64,000 nucleotides of DNA from Aurantiacibacter zhengii (GCF_003584125.1 NZ_QXFL01000003.1:372001-436000); one strand, 5' to 3'. Shown: positions 25,225 to 34,281, numbered from the stretch's first letter. Translations and numbers: made by a program. The notes: generated from the letters alone by a model not told the origin.

Positions 25225-26301
25225 CTAGTCACGCACAAATTTAGGCCATCTGCGAAGGTAGTCGCGGAATACCTCGCTTACGCCCTCGTCCTTGAGATGG
25301 GCGGCGCTGACCGGAAGATCAGGTGAGCGGAATTCGGGGTCTTCGGCCACCCGCCGGGCAAAATCGTGGTTCAGGATGGCGGCACGACCGACAAATACGA
25401 AGTCAGCACCCCTGGCCATCGCCGTTTCGACTTCCTTCCGGTTGCGTATTTTCCCTGCGACACCCAGCGCCACCCGGTCGCGGGGGAGGCCGGCGAAGAG
25501 TTCCAGCAATCCCGTATCGCCGAAGCGTTCATCGTCGGGCTTCTTGAAAACATCCCACAGCGACATGTCGAGGTAATCGATTGTTTCTTCCGCCAACACC
25601 TTGGCCGCGAGATCACGGATTTCCCCAAGGTCCTGGCCGAAACGCTCGGGCGACAGGCGAAGGCCGATCTGGAAATCAGGGCGGCAAGCGGCACGGATGC
25701 CGTCGATCACTTCCAGCAAGAGCCGCGCCCGGTTTTCGGGTGTTCCACCATAACGGTCTGTTCGCTGGTTCATCGTGCGCGAGAGGAACTGGCTCAAGAG
25801 ATATCCGTGAGCCCCGTGAACCTCCACACCATCAAACCCGGCCCGTTCGGCGCGGACCGCCGCCGCGATGAAACTGTCCCGGGCCGCTTCCACTTCTGCA
25901 AGTGTTAAAGCGCGGCTGCGTATCTCCGGGTCTTCGCTCGGCCCCAGCGGAATATCGACCAGGTCATCGGGTGAACGCAGGCCGGCATGATGCAACTGGA
26001 CGGACGATACCGCGCCCTGTGCCTTTATGGCGTCAGCCAGCCGCGACAATCCGGCCATGTGCAGATCGTCGTCGAAAATGCCCAATTGGCCAGGGAAACC
26101 CTGTCCCTGACGCTCGACATGGGCGGCGGCTGTCATGACCAGCCCGAAACCCCCCTGGGCACGCATTGTCAGCCACCTGAATTCTTCTTCCGACAAACTG
26201 CCGTCAGGGTGGCTTTGGGTGTTTGTCATCGGGGCGAGGGCGATCCGGTTCGGCCACGCAGGACCGCGCATCAACCCAAGTCGATCTGAAATCCCAGTCA
26301 T
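25225..26301 (-). CDS. NADH:flavin oxidoreductase (old yellow enzyme family)
   Basis: A 358-residue FMN-dependent TIM-barrel reductase. The start is placed at the ATG at 26301 (MTGISDRLGLMRGPAWPNRI) rather than an upstream TTG. Motifs: NRIALAPMTN at the FMN site, GLVMTAAAHVERQG, FDGVEVHGAHGYLLSQFLS (family signature), and TRDRYGG-like TDRYGGTPENRARLLLEV, followed by FVFVGRAAILNHDF. Members reduce activated C=C bonds (enones, some with 2,4-dienoyl-CoA activity). It follows the cyclase gene by 39 bases and probably shares its operator at 27401, placing it in the catabolic regulon as a ring- or enone-reducing step. Confidence 0.92.
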   Translation of the reverse strand: MTGISDRLGLMRGPAWPNRIALAPMTNTQSHPDGSLSEEEFRWLTMRAQGGFGLVMTAAAHVERQGQGFPGQLGIFDDDLHMAGLSRLADAIKAQGAVSSVQLHHAGLRSPDDLVDIPLGPSEDPEIRSRALTLAEVEAARDSFIAAAVRAERAGFDGVEVHGAHGYLLSQFLSRTMNQRTDRYGGTPENRARLLLEVIDGIRAACRPDFQIGLRLSPERFGQDLGEIRDLAAKVLAEETIDYLDMSLWDVFKKPDDERFGDTGLLELFAGLPRDRVALGVAGKIRNRKEVETAMARGADFVFVGRAAILNHDFARRVAEDPEFRSPDLPVSAAHLKDEGVSEVFRDYLRRWPKFVRD

Positions 26302-26340
26302 CCGCCGAATAGACCCTCGCTCATCGATTATGTGCAACCC

Positions 26341-27315
26341 TTACTTGATGACAACCGGATTGACCGGGGCCCCGGTTCCGCCGACCACCTTCAGCGGGGC
26401 GGCGGTATAAAGGAAATTCCACTGCCCGTCCTCGGCACAGTCGTCCGCCAAGGGATCGAGTTGGGCAATCTCGGTGAACGTCACCCCCAGGCCGCGCATC
26501 AGCGAGTGGTGCAGGGCAAAAGAGACGCCTGAGGAAGGATGGATCGCCAGTTCGTTGGCGATCGTGTCGGTTACGAGGTTGGGAATTTCCATCTCGTGGA
26601 ACCATTCCACGAGCTCACGGCTGAAGTCGAGCCCGGGCTCTGCGTATTCGCCATAAAACTCTTCCTGGTCGCGCTTGTAGAAAGAGCCGATCCAGCCGGT
26701 GCGGATGATCAGGATGTCGCGCTTTTCGATGGTAACGCCCTGGGCCTCGGCGGCGGCCAGGATGTCTTCCAGCCCGAACGGCTCCGCCCGGTCGAGCCAG
26801 TCCTTCCCGCGCAGTCTTGCGATGTCCACCAGGACCGCGCGTCCGACTACGCCGCGCTCGGCAATCGGGAATACGCTGGCCTTCGCCATGCTGCCGATGG
26901 TGCTGCGTGCGTCGAAGCCGTTGTACAGCTTGTCATCGTGCCACACGTGGCCCAGCGCGTCGTACTGCGTCGATCCCTGCAAGTAGAGGATCATCATGTC
27001 ATCGGAGTATTCGGTGCCGCCAGGTATCTCGGGCATCTTGCCGGAAAGAAAGTCGCCCTTGTCGAGCACGTTGTAACGCTGGGCCATTTTGCGTCCCGGC
27101 CAGATCGGATCGCCTTTCTCGTGCCCCATCGGGATCTGAAGCGTGAAGACCTTTCCAGACCTGACCGAGCCTACGCCGCGCATGACCTGGGACGGGTCAA
27201 GATAATTGAGAGAGCCTACTTCGTCGTCCGGCCCCCATTTGCCCCAGTTCATCGGCAGCCCGTCCAGCAAAGCCTTCGCGCTTGGATGGTCGGTACTATG
27301 GTCGTGTTCGCACAT
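26341..27315 (-). CDS. Cyclase family protein (kynurenine-formamidase-like fold)
   Basis: A 324-residue protein of the metal-dependent cyclase/formamidase superfamily. It starts MCEHDHSTDHPSAKALL (His/Cys-rich N-terminus), followed by the family's GPDDEVGSLNYLDP and the metal-site region LYLQGSTQYDALGHVWHDD, where the usual HxGTHxDxPxH becomes QGSTQYDALGH; a later ILIIRTGW and a C-terminal SGVSFALHHSLMRGLGVTF segment are typical of the long subfamily. These enzymes hydrolyse cyclic amides, lactone-like or enol substrates; the substrate here is unknown. It is divergent from the lipid-transfer thiolase across the operator at 27401 and leads the OYE gene. Confidence 0.88.
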   Translation of the reverse strand: MCEHDHSTDHPSAKALLDGLPMNWGKWGPDDEVGSLNYLDPSQVMRGVGSVRSGKVFTLQIPMGHEKGDPIWPGRKMAQRYNVLDKGDFLSGKMPEIPGGTEYSDDMMILYLQGSTQYDALGHVWHDDKLYNGFDARSTIGSMAKASVFPIAERGVVGRAVLVDIARLRGKDWLDRAEPFGLEDILAAAEAQGVTIEKRDILIIRTGWIGSFYKRDQEEFYGEYAEPGLDFSRELVEWFHEMEIPNLVTDTIANELAIHPSSGVSFALHHSLMRGLGVTFTEIAQLDPLADDCAEDGQWNFLYTAAPLKVVGGTGAPVNPVVIK

Positions 27316-27400
27316 GCTCTTTCTCTCCGTCTTCCCAACGTTTCTTCGTAACCAAAGCGCGCGCCTTCAACAAACTTGACGCCCACTCATGACATTGCTT

Positions 27401-27420
27401 ATACAAACGTACGTTCGAAT
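27401..27420. promoter_or_regulatory. Catabolic-regulon operator O1
   Basis: ATACAAACGTACGTTCGAAT, a near-palindrome symmetric at 16 of 20 positions with core AACGTACGTT. It lies in the divergent promoter region between the cyclase gene (start 27315, minus) and the lipid-transfer thiolase (start 27442, plus). Three similar sites occur at 31715, 36986 and 40746; a TetR-family repressor is the likely ligand. Confidence 0.8.
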
Positions 27421-27441
27421 AAGCAATCGTGGAGAACTGGG

Positions 27442-28605
27442 TTGAGTATCAGGGGCAAGGCGTATGTCGCGGGGATTGCGGAACATCCGGTGCGCAAGGC
27501 GACCGATCTTTCGATAATGCAGATCGTATCCGACCTCGTGACCTGGGCTCTCGACGATGCGGGTCTGGAACCGGAAATGGTGGACGGGTTCTTCTGCGAT
27601 TCGGAAATGCCGGGCCTCGGCGTCCTTTCGGCGGCGGAGTATCTGGGCCTCAACAATCTTGTGCACATGGACAATACCGACCCGGGTGGATCGGCCTACC
27701 CGATGCACGTGTCCCACGCGGCGCAGGCCATTGCGACGGGCAAGTGCAAGGTGGCGGTAGCGGTGCTTGCCGGGCGCCCGCGCGCAGCCGGGAAGGGGGC
27801 CGATCCCGTACCCGACTTCGGCATCCCCGAACTGGCCTTCGAACACCCATATTCTTCCATGGTGCTCAACCAGTACGCGATGGTGGCCATGCGCCACATG
27901 CACGAATTCGGCCTCACCAGCGAACAACTGGCCTGGGTCAAGGTGGCCGCGTCCCATCATGCCCAGCATAACGAACATGCCATGCTGAGGGATCTGGTGA
28001 CCGTGGAGGATGTAGTGAATTCGCCGATGATATCGGACCCGCTGCATCGGCTCGATTGCTGCGTCGTCAGCGATGGCGGCGGCGCTGTCGTAGTAGTCGC
28101 CCCTGAAATTGCGAAGACGCTGAAGCGCCCGCCAGTGGTCGTGCGCGGCGCGGGCGAAGCTGTGAAGCATCTCGACGGAGGTCGCGTCGATCTCACCTAC
28201 AGCGCGGCCCGCAAATCCGGGCAGGTCGCGTTCGAGGAAGCGGGCGTGACCCCGGCGGACATCAAGTACGCATCGATCTACGACAGCTTCACCATCACCG
28301 TGGTGCAGCAGCTGGAGGATCTCGGCTTTTGCGAACCGGGGAAGGGCGGGGCCTTCGTGGCCGACGGCAACCTTATCGCCGGTGTCGGCAAGCTGCCGGT
28401 AAACACCGATGGGGGCGGGCTGTGCAGCAACCACCCGAACAACCGCGGTGGCATGACCAAGGTGCTGGAAGCCGTGCGGCAGTTGCGCGGCGAAGCCCAT
28501 CCCAAGGTTCAGGTGCCGAACTGCGATCTTGCCGTGGCGCAGGCCATGGGTGGCTGGCTGGGAAGCCGGCACGCCAGCGGCACTCTTATACTCGAGCGGG
28601 AGTAA
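27442..28605 (+). CDS. Thiolase-fold lipid-transfer protein (SCP2-thiolase / Ltp-type, probable aldolase subunit)
   Basis: A 387-residue thiolase-superfamily protein. The start is set at the TTG at 27442, seven bases after GGAG; a longer frame would run through the operator O1. It carries SCP2-thiolase features such as PVRKATDLSIMQI, AGIAEHP, YDSFTITVVQQLEDLGFC and the NTDGGGLCSNHPNNRGGM loop. The nucleophile segment usually written CASG is replaced by NTDPGGSAY, so the normal thiolase Cys is missing, and the C-terminal CxGxG Cys reads AMGGWLG. Thiolase-fold proteins without these cysteines, paired with a DUF35 protein, act as retro-aldolases on beta-hydroxyacyl-CoA (steroid Ltp2). The DUF35 gene follows after 6 bases, so that role is favoured. 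Confidence 0.88.
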   Translation: MSIRGKAYVAGIAEHPVRKATDLSIMQIVSDLVTWALDDAGLEPEMVDGFFCDSEMPGLGVLSAAEYLGLNNLVHMDNTDPGGSAYPMHVSHAAQAIATGKCKVAVAVLAGRPRAAGKGADPVPDFGIPELAFEHPYSSMVLNQYAMVAMRHMHEFGLTSEQLAWVKVAASHHAQHNEHAMLRDLVTVEDVVNSPMISDPLHRLDCCVVSDGGGAVVVVAPEIAKTLKRPPVVVRGAGEAVKHLDGGRVDLTYSAARKSGQVAFEEAGVTPADIKYASIYDSFTITVVQQLEDLGFCEPGKGGAFVADGNLIAGVGKLPVNTDGGGLCSNHPNNRGGMTKVLEAVRQLRGEAHPKVQVPNCDLAVAQAMGGWLGSRHASGTLILERE

Positions 28606-28611
28606 ACCAGC

Positions 28612-29010
28612 ATGACTACCGAACTACCCACGCTTCCCAATCCTGAAATCACGCCCAGCGTCGCCCATTTCTGGGAAGCCGCGGGGGAAGGAAAGCTGGA
28701 TATCCGGCATTGCCGGTCCTGCAACGAACTGCATCACTATCCGCGCAGCTTTTGCCCGTTCTGCTACAGCGATGACCTCGACTGGCAGACTGTGTCAGGA
28801 AAAGGCACGGTCTACTCGTTCAGCGTGATGCGCCGTGCGCCCGTTCCGTTCGCAATCGCATACGTGACACTTGAGGAGGGGCCCACGATCCTGTCACACA
28901 TCGTCAGGATCGATCTGGACGATATCGCGATCGGGCAAAAGGTGCAGGTCGCTTTCGCCGATACGCAGGATGACGGTCCCAAAGTGCCGGTATTCGAAGC
29001 TGCGTCCTAG
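28612..29010 (+). CDS. DUF35 / OB-fold zinc-ribbon acyl-CoA-binding protein
   Basis: A 132-residue partner protein with an N-terminal rubredoxin-like zinc ribbon (Cys 34, 37, 48, 51: IRHCRSCNEL and FCPFCYSD) and a C-terminal OB fold (GKGTVYSFSVMRRAPVPF). DUF35 proteins pair with thiolase-fold enzymes; in steroid side-chain breakdown the DUF35 domain of ChsH2 assembles with Ltp2 to form the active aldolase. It follows the thiolase-fold gene by 6 bases and ends with a 4-base overlap with the convergent MaoC gene. Confidence 0.92.
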   Translation: MTTELPTLPNPEITPSVAHFWEAAGEGKLDIRHCRSCNELHHYPRSFCPFCYSDDLDWQTVSGKGTVYSFSVMRRAPVPFAIAYVTLEEGPTILSHIVRIDLDDIAIGQKVQVAFADTQDDGPKVPVFEAAS

Positions 29011-29855
29011 CGCAGCTCCAGGCGTCCGTAGTCCAGCACGACGTCGCCTCTCTCGGCGATGGCGGTGCGGAAGGCGATCTGATCTTCGGCCAGTTTCCAG
29101 ATGCTGGTTTCCAGCGTGTCGCCCATGAAAACAGGGGCGGTAAACCGTGCGGCTATGCTTGCCACCCGGCCTGGCTCATCGCCGCAAGCCTCGCCGATCA
29201 CCTGCCGCAGCGCCATGCCATAGGTGCAAAGCCCGTGAAGAATTGGCCTGTCGAAGCCTGCGCGCGCGGCGAATTCGGGATCGACATGGAGCGGATTTTC
29301 ATCGCCCGAAAGCCGGTAGATGTGGGCCTGGTTCAGCGGCACCATTACCCGTGCCACGCAATCCGGTTCGGTTTCCGGCAGCGCCGGTAGGGATAGTCCA
29401 CCTTTAGACGGGCCCCCGAAGCCGCCGTCACCCCGGGCAAAAACGGTCGAGATAAGCGTGGCCAGCGGCAGGTCATGACCGTCCTCGAACAAGGTGGTCT
29501 CGACATAGAGGATCGCGCCTTTGTCCGGTCCCTTGTCCAGCGCCTCGATGATCCGGACTTCGGAACGGCCAGAAGCGCGAGGGGGGATCGGCCGGTGAAG
29601 GGTGATCCGTTGCTCCCCATGGACAATGCGTGTCACGTCGAGGCCTAGCTCGTCTATCCAACGGTCGTCCCAGGCGATGACTGTGGCCTGTGACGGCAGG
29701 ACCTCGGGCTGGTCTCCCAGCAGGTAGGCAAGGTCCCTCTCGGAGCCATCTGCAGCGAGGGCGACTCCCAGGGCATAGAGCCGGGTGGCGGACAGGTCGT
29801 AGGAAAAGCGGCGGCCCGGAAGGTCGCCTGTCAGGGCTTTGGCGGTCAGAGGCAT
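29007..29855 (-). CDS. MaoC-family (hydratase 2-type) enoyl-CoA hydratase
   Basis: A 282-residue double hot-dog protein resembling the (R)-specific 2-enoyl-CoA hydratase half of HSD17B4/MFE-2. The N-terminal hot-dog domain (YALGVAL, LAYLLG) is followed by the catalytic hydratase-2 motif YRLSGDENPLHVDPEFA and RPILHGLCTYG at about residues 175-205 (catalytic Asp and His in D-NP-H). It hydrates trans-2-enoyl-CoA to (3R)-hydroxyacyl-CoA, which would feed either the HSD17B4-like SDR (31754) or the thiolase-fold aldolase (27442). The gene overlaps the end of the acyl-CoA dehydrogenase gene by 10 bases, so the two are one operon under operator O2. Confidence 0.92.
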   Translation of the reverse strand: MPLTAKALTGDLPGRRFSYDLSATRLYALGVALAADGSERDLAYLLGDQPEVLPSQATVIAWDDRWIDELGLDVTRIVHGEQRITLHRPIPPRASGRSEVRIIEALDKGPDKGAILYVETTLFEDGHDLPLATLISTVFARGDGGFGGPSKGGLSLPALPETEPDCVARVMVPLNQAHIYRLSGDENPLHVDPEFAARAGFDRPILHGLCTYGMALRQVIGEACGDEPGRVASIAARFTAPVFMGDTLETSIWKLAEDQIAFRTAIAERGDVVLDYGRLELR

Positions 29856-31657
29856 GCGGTATCCACCTCTTCCAGCAGGCGGTCTTCATCGCGTACGATA
29901 TGCAGCCAATGGTCGACGCGACCCAGTTCGTAGCGGAAGAAATAGCGCATTGCCGCAAGTTTACCCCTGTAGAACTCCGCCGGATTGGAAGCGTCCGCGC
30001 CATCCAGCGCGCGTAGCGAAGCTCGGCCCTGGCGCAGCCACATCCAACCAACGCATATGTGCCCGAGCGCGTCCTGAAAGAAAGAGGCGTTTGCCGTTTG
30101 CTGCGACGGATCGCCGGAAAGGCCCTGGAGGACAGTCACGGTTTCATCGGCCATATCCAGCGACTGCGTCAGCGAAGCCGCGTGCGGTGCCAGTTGCTCG
30201 ATCGCCGAACATTCCTCGATCTCTGCTACGATCTGAGCCTTCAGGGCCTGCCAGTAGGCACCCCCACGAGAGATCAGCTTGCGCGAAACGAGGTCGATAG
30301 CCTGGATGCCGTTGGTTCCTTCGTGGATCAGGTTCAAACGGTTGTCGCGATAGTATTGCTCGACCGGATAATCGATGGTGTAGCCGTAGCCGCCCAGAAC
30401 CTGGATCGCCATCTTGTTCGCTTCCAGGCAGAATTCCGAAGGCCAGCTTTTCACGATGGGGGTCAGGATGGCGAGCAGGGCATTTGCCGTGTCGCGGTCT
30501 TCCTGACTCTTCGCCGTCTTCTCCTCGTCCACCAAGTAGGCAGCGTAGAGACACAGGGCCAGCGCGCCTTCGGTATAGGCCTTCTGCACGAGCAGCATCC
30601 TGCGCACGTCCGCATGCTCGCTGATGGGGATGGGCGAAGCTTCGGGATCCTTTCCGTCGACGGGGCGACCCTGCTTGCGCTCCTTGGCGTAGGCCAGGCT
30701 GTATAGGTATCCGGCATGGCCCAGCATGGTTGCCCCCGCGCCGACTGAAATGCGCGCCTCGTTCATCATCAGGAACATGGGGGCGAGGCCGCGATGTTCT
30801 TCCCCGACGAGATAGCCGATGCAATCGCCGTCCTCACCAAAGTTCAGGACGGTGTTGGTTGCGGCGCGATAGCCCATCTTGTGGTTCAGACCCACGCGGG
30901 CGATGTTGTTGCTCTCGCCCACGGATGCGTCCTCGTTCACGCGGAACTTCGGCACGACGAACAGCGAGATGCCCTTGGTGCCGGGCAGCGCGCCCTCGAT
31001 GCGGGCAAGGACGAGGTGGATGATGTTTTCGCTGAGATCATGGTCTCCGCCTGAGATCCACATCTTGGTGCCGACAATACGATAGGTACCGTCATCGTTG
31101 GGGATCGCCTTGGTGCGAAGATCCGTCAGGCTGGATCCAGCCTCGGGCTCCGAAAGGCACATGGTGGCGAGGAAACGCCCTGCCAGCAGCGGCGCCATGA
31201 ACAGCCGCTTCTGCTCTTCCGTTCCGTGTTCGCGCAGCACGTTGGCGGCCGAGACCGTCAGGAAATAGTAAATAGTTGCCCCGATGTTGCTGGCCTGGAA
31301 CATCGAATAGCAACTTTGCAGCAGGCTCCACGGCATCTGCATGCCGCCTTCGTCCAGCGGCAGGTGGGCGGACATGAAACCGGCTTCCACGAAAGCATCG
31401 ATGGCCTGGCCGATCTCCGGTATCAGCTTGACTTTGTCATCTTCCACCACTGGTTCATTGAGGTCCGACTTGCGGTACCCGGGAAGAAAGCTGTCGAGGG
31501 CCAGGGTTTCGGCCAGTTCAAGCGTGGCGCGCACGGTATCGCGGTCATACTCGGCAAATTGCTCCCGCTCGGCCAGTTCGAGGATATTCAAGACATCGAA
31601 CAGCTGGAATTCCATTTCGGGTCGGCTGATCGGTGAGACCGAAGAATCGGCGGCCAT
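29846..31657 (-). CDS. Acyl-CoA dehydrogenase (long form with C-terminal extension)
   Basis: A 603-residue flavoprotein that introduces the alpha,beta double bond into an acyl-CoA. The ATG at 31657 has GGAGTG seven bases upstream; frames extending further are non-coding. Motifs include LPLDEGGMQMPWSL, MCLSEPEAGSSLTDLRTKA (FAD/substrate loop), GTKMWISGGDHDL, and HEGTNGIQAIDLVSRKL near residue 440, followed by a ~150-residue C-terminal helical domain. The length and the extra domain place it with the ~600-aa acyl-CoA dehydrogenases rather than the usual ~380-aa enzymes. It leads the minus-strand operon with MaoC and shares the divergent operator O2 with the SDR gene. Confidence 0.94.
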   Translation of the reverse strand: MAADSSVSPISRPEMEFQLFDVLNILELAEREQFAEYDRDTVRATLELAETLALDSFLPGYRKSDLNEPVVEDDKVKLIPEIGQAIDAFVEAGFMSAHLPLDEGGMQMPWSLLQSCYSMFQASNIGATIYYFLTVSAANVLREHGTEEQKRLFMAPLLAGRFLATMCLSEPEAGSSLTDLRTKAIPNDDGTYRIVGTKMWISGGDHDLSENIIHLVLARIEGALPGTKGISLFVVPKFRVNEDASVGESNNIARVGLNHKMGYRAATNTVLNFGEDGDCIGYLVGEEHRGLAPMFLMMNEARISVGAGATMLGHAGYLYSLAYAKERKQGRPVDGKDPEASPIPISEHADVRRMLLVQKAYTEGALALCLYAAYLVDEEKTAKSQEDRDTANALLAILTPIVKSWPSEFCLEANKMAIQVLGGYGYTIDYPVEQYYRDNRLNLIHEGTNGIQAIDLVSRKLISRGGAYWQALKAQIVAEIEECSAIEQLAPHAASLTQSLDMADETVTVLQGLSGDPSQQTANASFFQDALGHICVGWMWLRQGRASLRALDGADASNPAEFYRGKLAAMRYFFRYELGRVDHWLHIVRDEDRLLEEVDTACL

Positions 31658-31714
31658 TTCCACTCCTTCACAAAAGCAAATCGCGCAGTTGACAAGCGCG
31701 CCGAAAAACGTGTT

Positions 31715-31734
31715 ATACAAACATACGTTCGTAT
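31715..31734. promoter_or_regulatory. Catabolic-regulon operator O2
   Basis: ATACAAACATACGTTCGTAT, symmetric at 16 of 20 positions and the closest of the four sites to an ideal palindrome at its ends (ATAC/GTAT). It sits between the divergent acyl-CoA dehydrogenase (start 31657) and SDR (start 31754) genes, 20 bases before the SDR start, so a bound protein could block both promoters. Confidence 0.85.
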
Positions 31735-31753
31735 GCAAGTAGAGGAGTGCCGA

Positions 31754-32656
31754 GTGGCCATATCGTTTGAAAATCGCGTTGCGCTGGTAACCGGTGCGGG
31801 AACCGGGCTCGGACGTTCCCATGCCCTGATGCTGGCGGGGCGAGGGGCGCAGGTCGTAGTCAACGATCCGGCTACAGACGCCGATGGCAATTCCGCCGCG
31901 CAAGCGGTGGTGGACGAGATCGTGTCTGCCGGCGGGCGTGCGATTGCCAACACGGGCAGCGTTGCAAGCAAGGAAGCGGCGCAGGAAATGGTGGACCTTG
32001 CCGTTTCCGAATTCGGCAAGATCGATATCCTGATCAACAACGCCGGCATCCTTCGCGATCGCAGCTTTGCGAAAAGCGACATGGATGATTTCGACCTGGT
32101 GATTGCCGTGCACCTGCTCGGCTCCGCCTATTGCAGCCGCGCTGCATTCCCGGTGATGAAAGAGAACAATTTCGGCCGCATCGTGATGACAACGTCCAAC
32201 AGCGGACTTTACGGGAATTTTGGCCAGGCGAACTATTCGGCAGCGAAGGCCGGCCTGATCGGGCTGATGAACACGCTGGCGATCGAGGGCGCGAAGAACA
32301 ACATCCTCGTCAATTCACTCGCGCCGATGGCCGCTACTGCGATGACGGAAGGGGGGATGCCGCAGGAACTGCTCGACCGGTTCCATCCCGAATACGCTTC
32401 GGCAGGCGCGCTTATGCTGGCGAGCGAGGAGTTCACCGAGACCGGGGTGATCCTGTCTGCTGCGGCGGGCCATTATGCGCGCGTCAGGGTAACGTCATCG
32501 CCCGGCTTCCAGTTCGCGGCGGATAGCGTCAGCCCGGACGAGGTGCTGGCAAAATGGGCGGACATTTCGGATGCATCGGGAACGATGGAATTCGCCAGTG
32601 CTGCCGAAGAAGTCGCCTATGTTGCTAAGCGGACCGTTCCCGGCGCTGCGCAATAG
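31754..32656 (+). CDS. SDR (3R)-hydroxyacyl-CoA dehydrogenase, HSD17B4/MFE-2 type
   Basis: A 300-residue NAD(P)-dependent short-chain dehydrogenase. The GTG at 31754 lies six bases after GAGGAG. TGAGTGLGRSHA at residues 13-24 is the cofactor motif, NNAGILRDRSF the structural motif, and NYSAAKAGL (Tyr about 161) the catalytic motif. GTGLGR and NDP-A as well as the RDRSF loop are typical of the SDR domain of peroxisomal multifunctional enzyme type 2. A C-terminal ~60 residues (AGHYARVRVTSSPGF) also fit that group. It would oxidise the (3R)-hydroxyacyl-CoA made by the MaoC hydratase. It heads an operon with the CoA ligase and the PQQ dehydrogenase. Confidence 0.92.
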   Translation: MAISFENRVALVTGAGTGLGRSHALMLAGRGAQVVVNDPATDADGNSAAQAVVDEIVSAGGRAIANTGSVASKEAAQEMVDLAVSEFGKIDILINNAGILRDRSFAKSDMDDFDLVIAVHLLGSAYCSRAAFPVMKENNFGRIVMTTSNSGLYGNFGQANYSAAKAGLIGLMNTLAIEGAKNNILVNSLAPMAATAMTEGGMPQELLDRFHPEYASAGALMLASEEFTETGVILSAAAGHYARVRVTSSPGFQFAADSVSPDEVLAKWADISDASGTMEFASAAEEVAYVAKRTVPGAAQ

Positions 32657-32706
32657 CGGGTATTGAAGCGGCCCCGGGCCGTGTTGTTGCAACGGAGAGG
32701 TTGCTG

Positions 32707-34281
32707 ATGACTGCGAGAGAAATGCGACACGAACTGCTTTTTCAAGAGCGCATGGTGCGTTGCTTTGCCGACCGGCAGCAGAACCTGTGGTCGATGTTCG
32801 CAGATTCGGCGCAGCGCGATCCGGATGCACCCGCTCTTTTCTGGGATCGGGATGGCTCCCTCTCCTATAGCGAGCTTCAGGCGAAGGCTCTGCAGGTTGC
32901 GGGCGCACTGCTGGATGCCGGCATCGCGCCGGGTGACCGGCTGGCCACATGGATGGCGAACCGGCCGGAGTACCCCATCTTCTTCCTCGCCTGCTGGCGC
33001 GTGGGGGCAACCCTTGTGCCGCTCGACACCCGGCTGAGCGAGGCGGAGGGCAGGTTCATCCTCGAACATTCCGGCGCGCGGTTCCTCCTTGGCGAGAGCG
33101 AGCTGGCGGAAAAGTATCCGTCACCCGGCGCGCTGGCGGACCTGCGGCACGTGGTAATGGCGGAAGATCTGGAGAATTGGTCGAAGGGCAACCATGGCGA
33201 CCTTCCCGATGTGCCGGGCGACGAAGAGGATCTCGCCGCTATCATCTACACCAGTGGTACGACCGGTCAGCCCAAGGGCGTCATGCTCGCTCACGTCAAC
33301 CTGCTGCATTCTATCAGGCATTTCGAACTCGCATGGGGTCTTCCCAGAGGCAGCAAGACCCTGATCGCGATACCTGGCTGCAACGTGACCGGGCTTGTTA
33401 CCGAATTCCTTACGTTCTTCTCGCTCGGTGGCTCGGTCGTGATGATACCGCCCTTCAGGGCTGCGACCTTTATCGAGGAGGCCGCCCGGCACCGCATCGA
33501 CCATGCCTTCATGGTACCCGCGCAGTACAAGCTTTGCCTGATGAACGAAGCGTTCGAGAAGCACGATCTCAGTTCCTGGAAACTGGGTTCCTTCGGCGGT
33601 GCACCGATGCCGCTGGCCTTCATCCGGGAACTGCAGGCGAGGCTGCCCAGCCTGAAGCTGTCGAACGGCTATGGCGCGACGGAGACCGGTTCTCCGGCAG
33701 CATTGCTCAGCCCTGAACTGACCGAAAAGCACCCCGATGCAATCGGGAAGCCGGTGCCATGCGCCGATGTCGTGGTGATCGGCGAGGATGGGAAGGAGGT
33801 CCCTTGCGGAGAGGCGGGTGAGCTCTGGATCGCAGGGCCGATGGTCGCGCGCGGGTACTGGCGCAACCCAGAGACCACGAAGGAAGCCTTCATCGGCCGC
33901 TACTGGAAGTCCGGCGATATCGTCTCGATAGACGAGCACGACATTATCCGCCTGCACGACCGCAAGAAGGACGTGGTGAACCGCGGCGGCTACAAGATAT
34001 ACAGTTCGGAAGTCGAGGCGGTGCTGGTGCAGCACCCCGACGTGGCCGAGGCTGCCGTGGTCGGCAAACCGAACGATGTGCTTGGGGAAACGGCGCACGC
34101 TTTCATATGCCTGAAGCCCGGTGCGCCGGTTCCGCAGGATCCCGGCACCTTGGCACTGGACGAACTGGCGGATTACAAGCGACCTGAAAGCTGGACCATC
34201 GGACACGATCCTCTGCCTCGCAATTCGAACGGCAAGATCCTGAAAAAAGAACTTCGCGACCTGCTGCTGGGGCAGGGGTGA
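32707..34281 (+). CDS. AMP-forming acyl/aryl-CoA ligase
   Basis: A 524-residue adenylating enzyme that activates a carboxylate to its CoA thioester, the entry step to the CoA pathway of this cluster. Motifs in order: YTSGTTGQPKGVM (P-loop, about residues 181-193), YGATETGS (A5), GELWIAGPMVARGYW, HDRKKDVVNRGGYKIYSSEVE (hinge and A8) and NSNGKILKKEL (catalytic Lys near the C-terminus). The ATG at 32707 follows GGAGAGG. The stop overlaps the ATG of the PQQ dehydrogenase gene by one base (TGATG), so translation is coupled. Confidence 0.93.
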   Translation: MTAREMRHELLFQERMVRCFADRQQNLWSMFADSAQRDPDAPALFWDRDGSLSYSELQAKALQVAGALLDAGIAPGDRLATWMANRPEYPIFFLACWRVGATLVPLDTRLSEAEGRFILEHSGARFLLGESELAEKYPSPGALADLRHVVMAEDLENWSKGNHGDLPDVPGDEEDLAAIIYTSGTTGQPKGVMLAHVNLLHSIRHFELAWGLPRGSKTLIAIPGCNVTGLVTEFLTFFSLGGSVVMIPPFRAATFIEEAARHRIDHAFMVPAQYKLCLMNEAFEKHDLSSWKLGSFGGAPMPLAFIRELQARLPSLKLSNGYGATETGSPAALLSPELTEKHPDAIGKPVPCADVVVIGEDGKEVPCGEAGELWIAGPMVARGYWRNPETTKEAFIGRYWKSGDIVSIDEHDIIRLHDRKKDVVNRGGYKIYSSEVEAVLVQHPDVAEAAVVGKPNDVLGETAHAFICLKPGAPVPQDPGTLALDELADYKRPESWTIGHDPLPRNSNGKILKKELRDLLLGQG

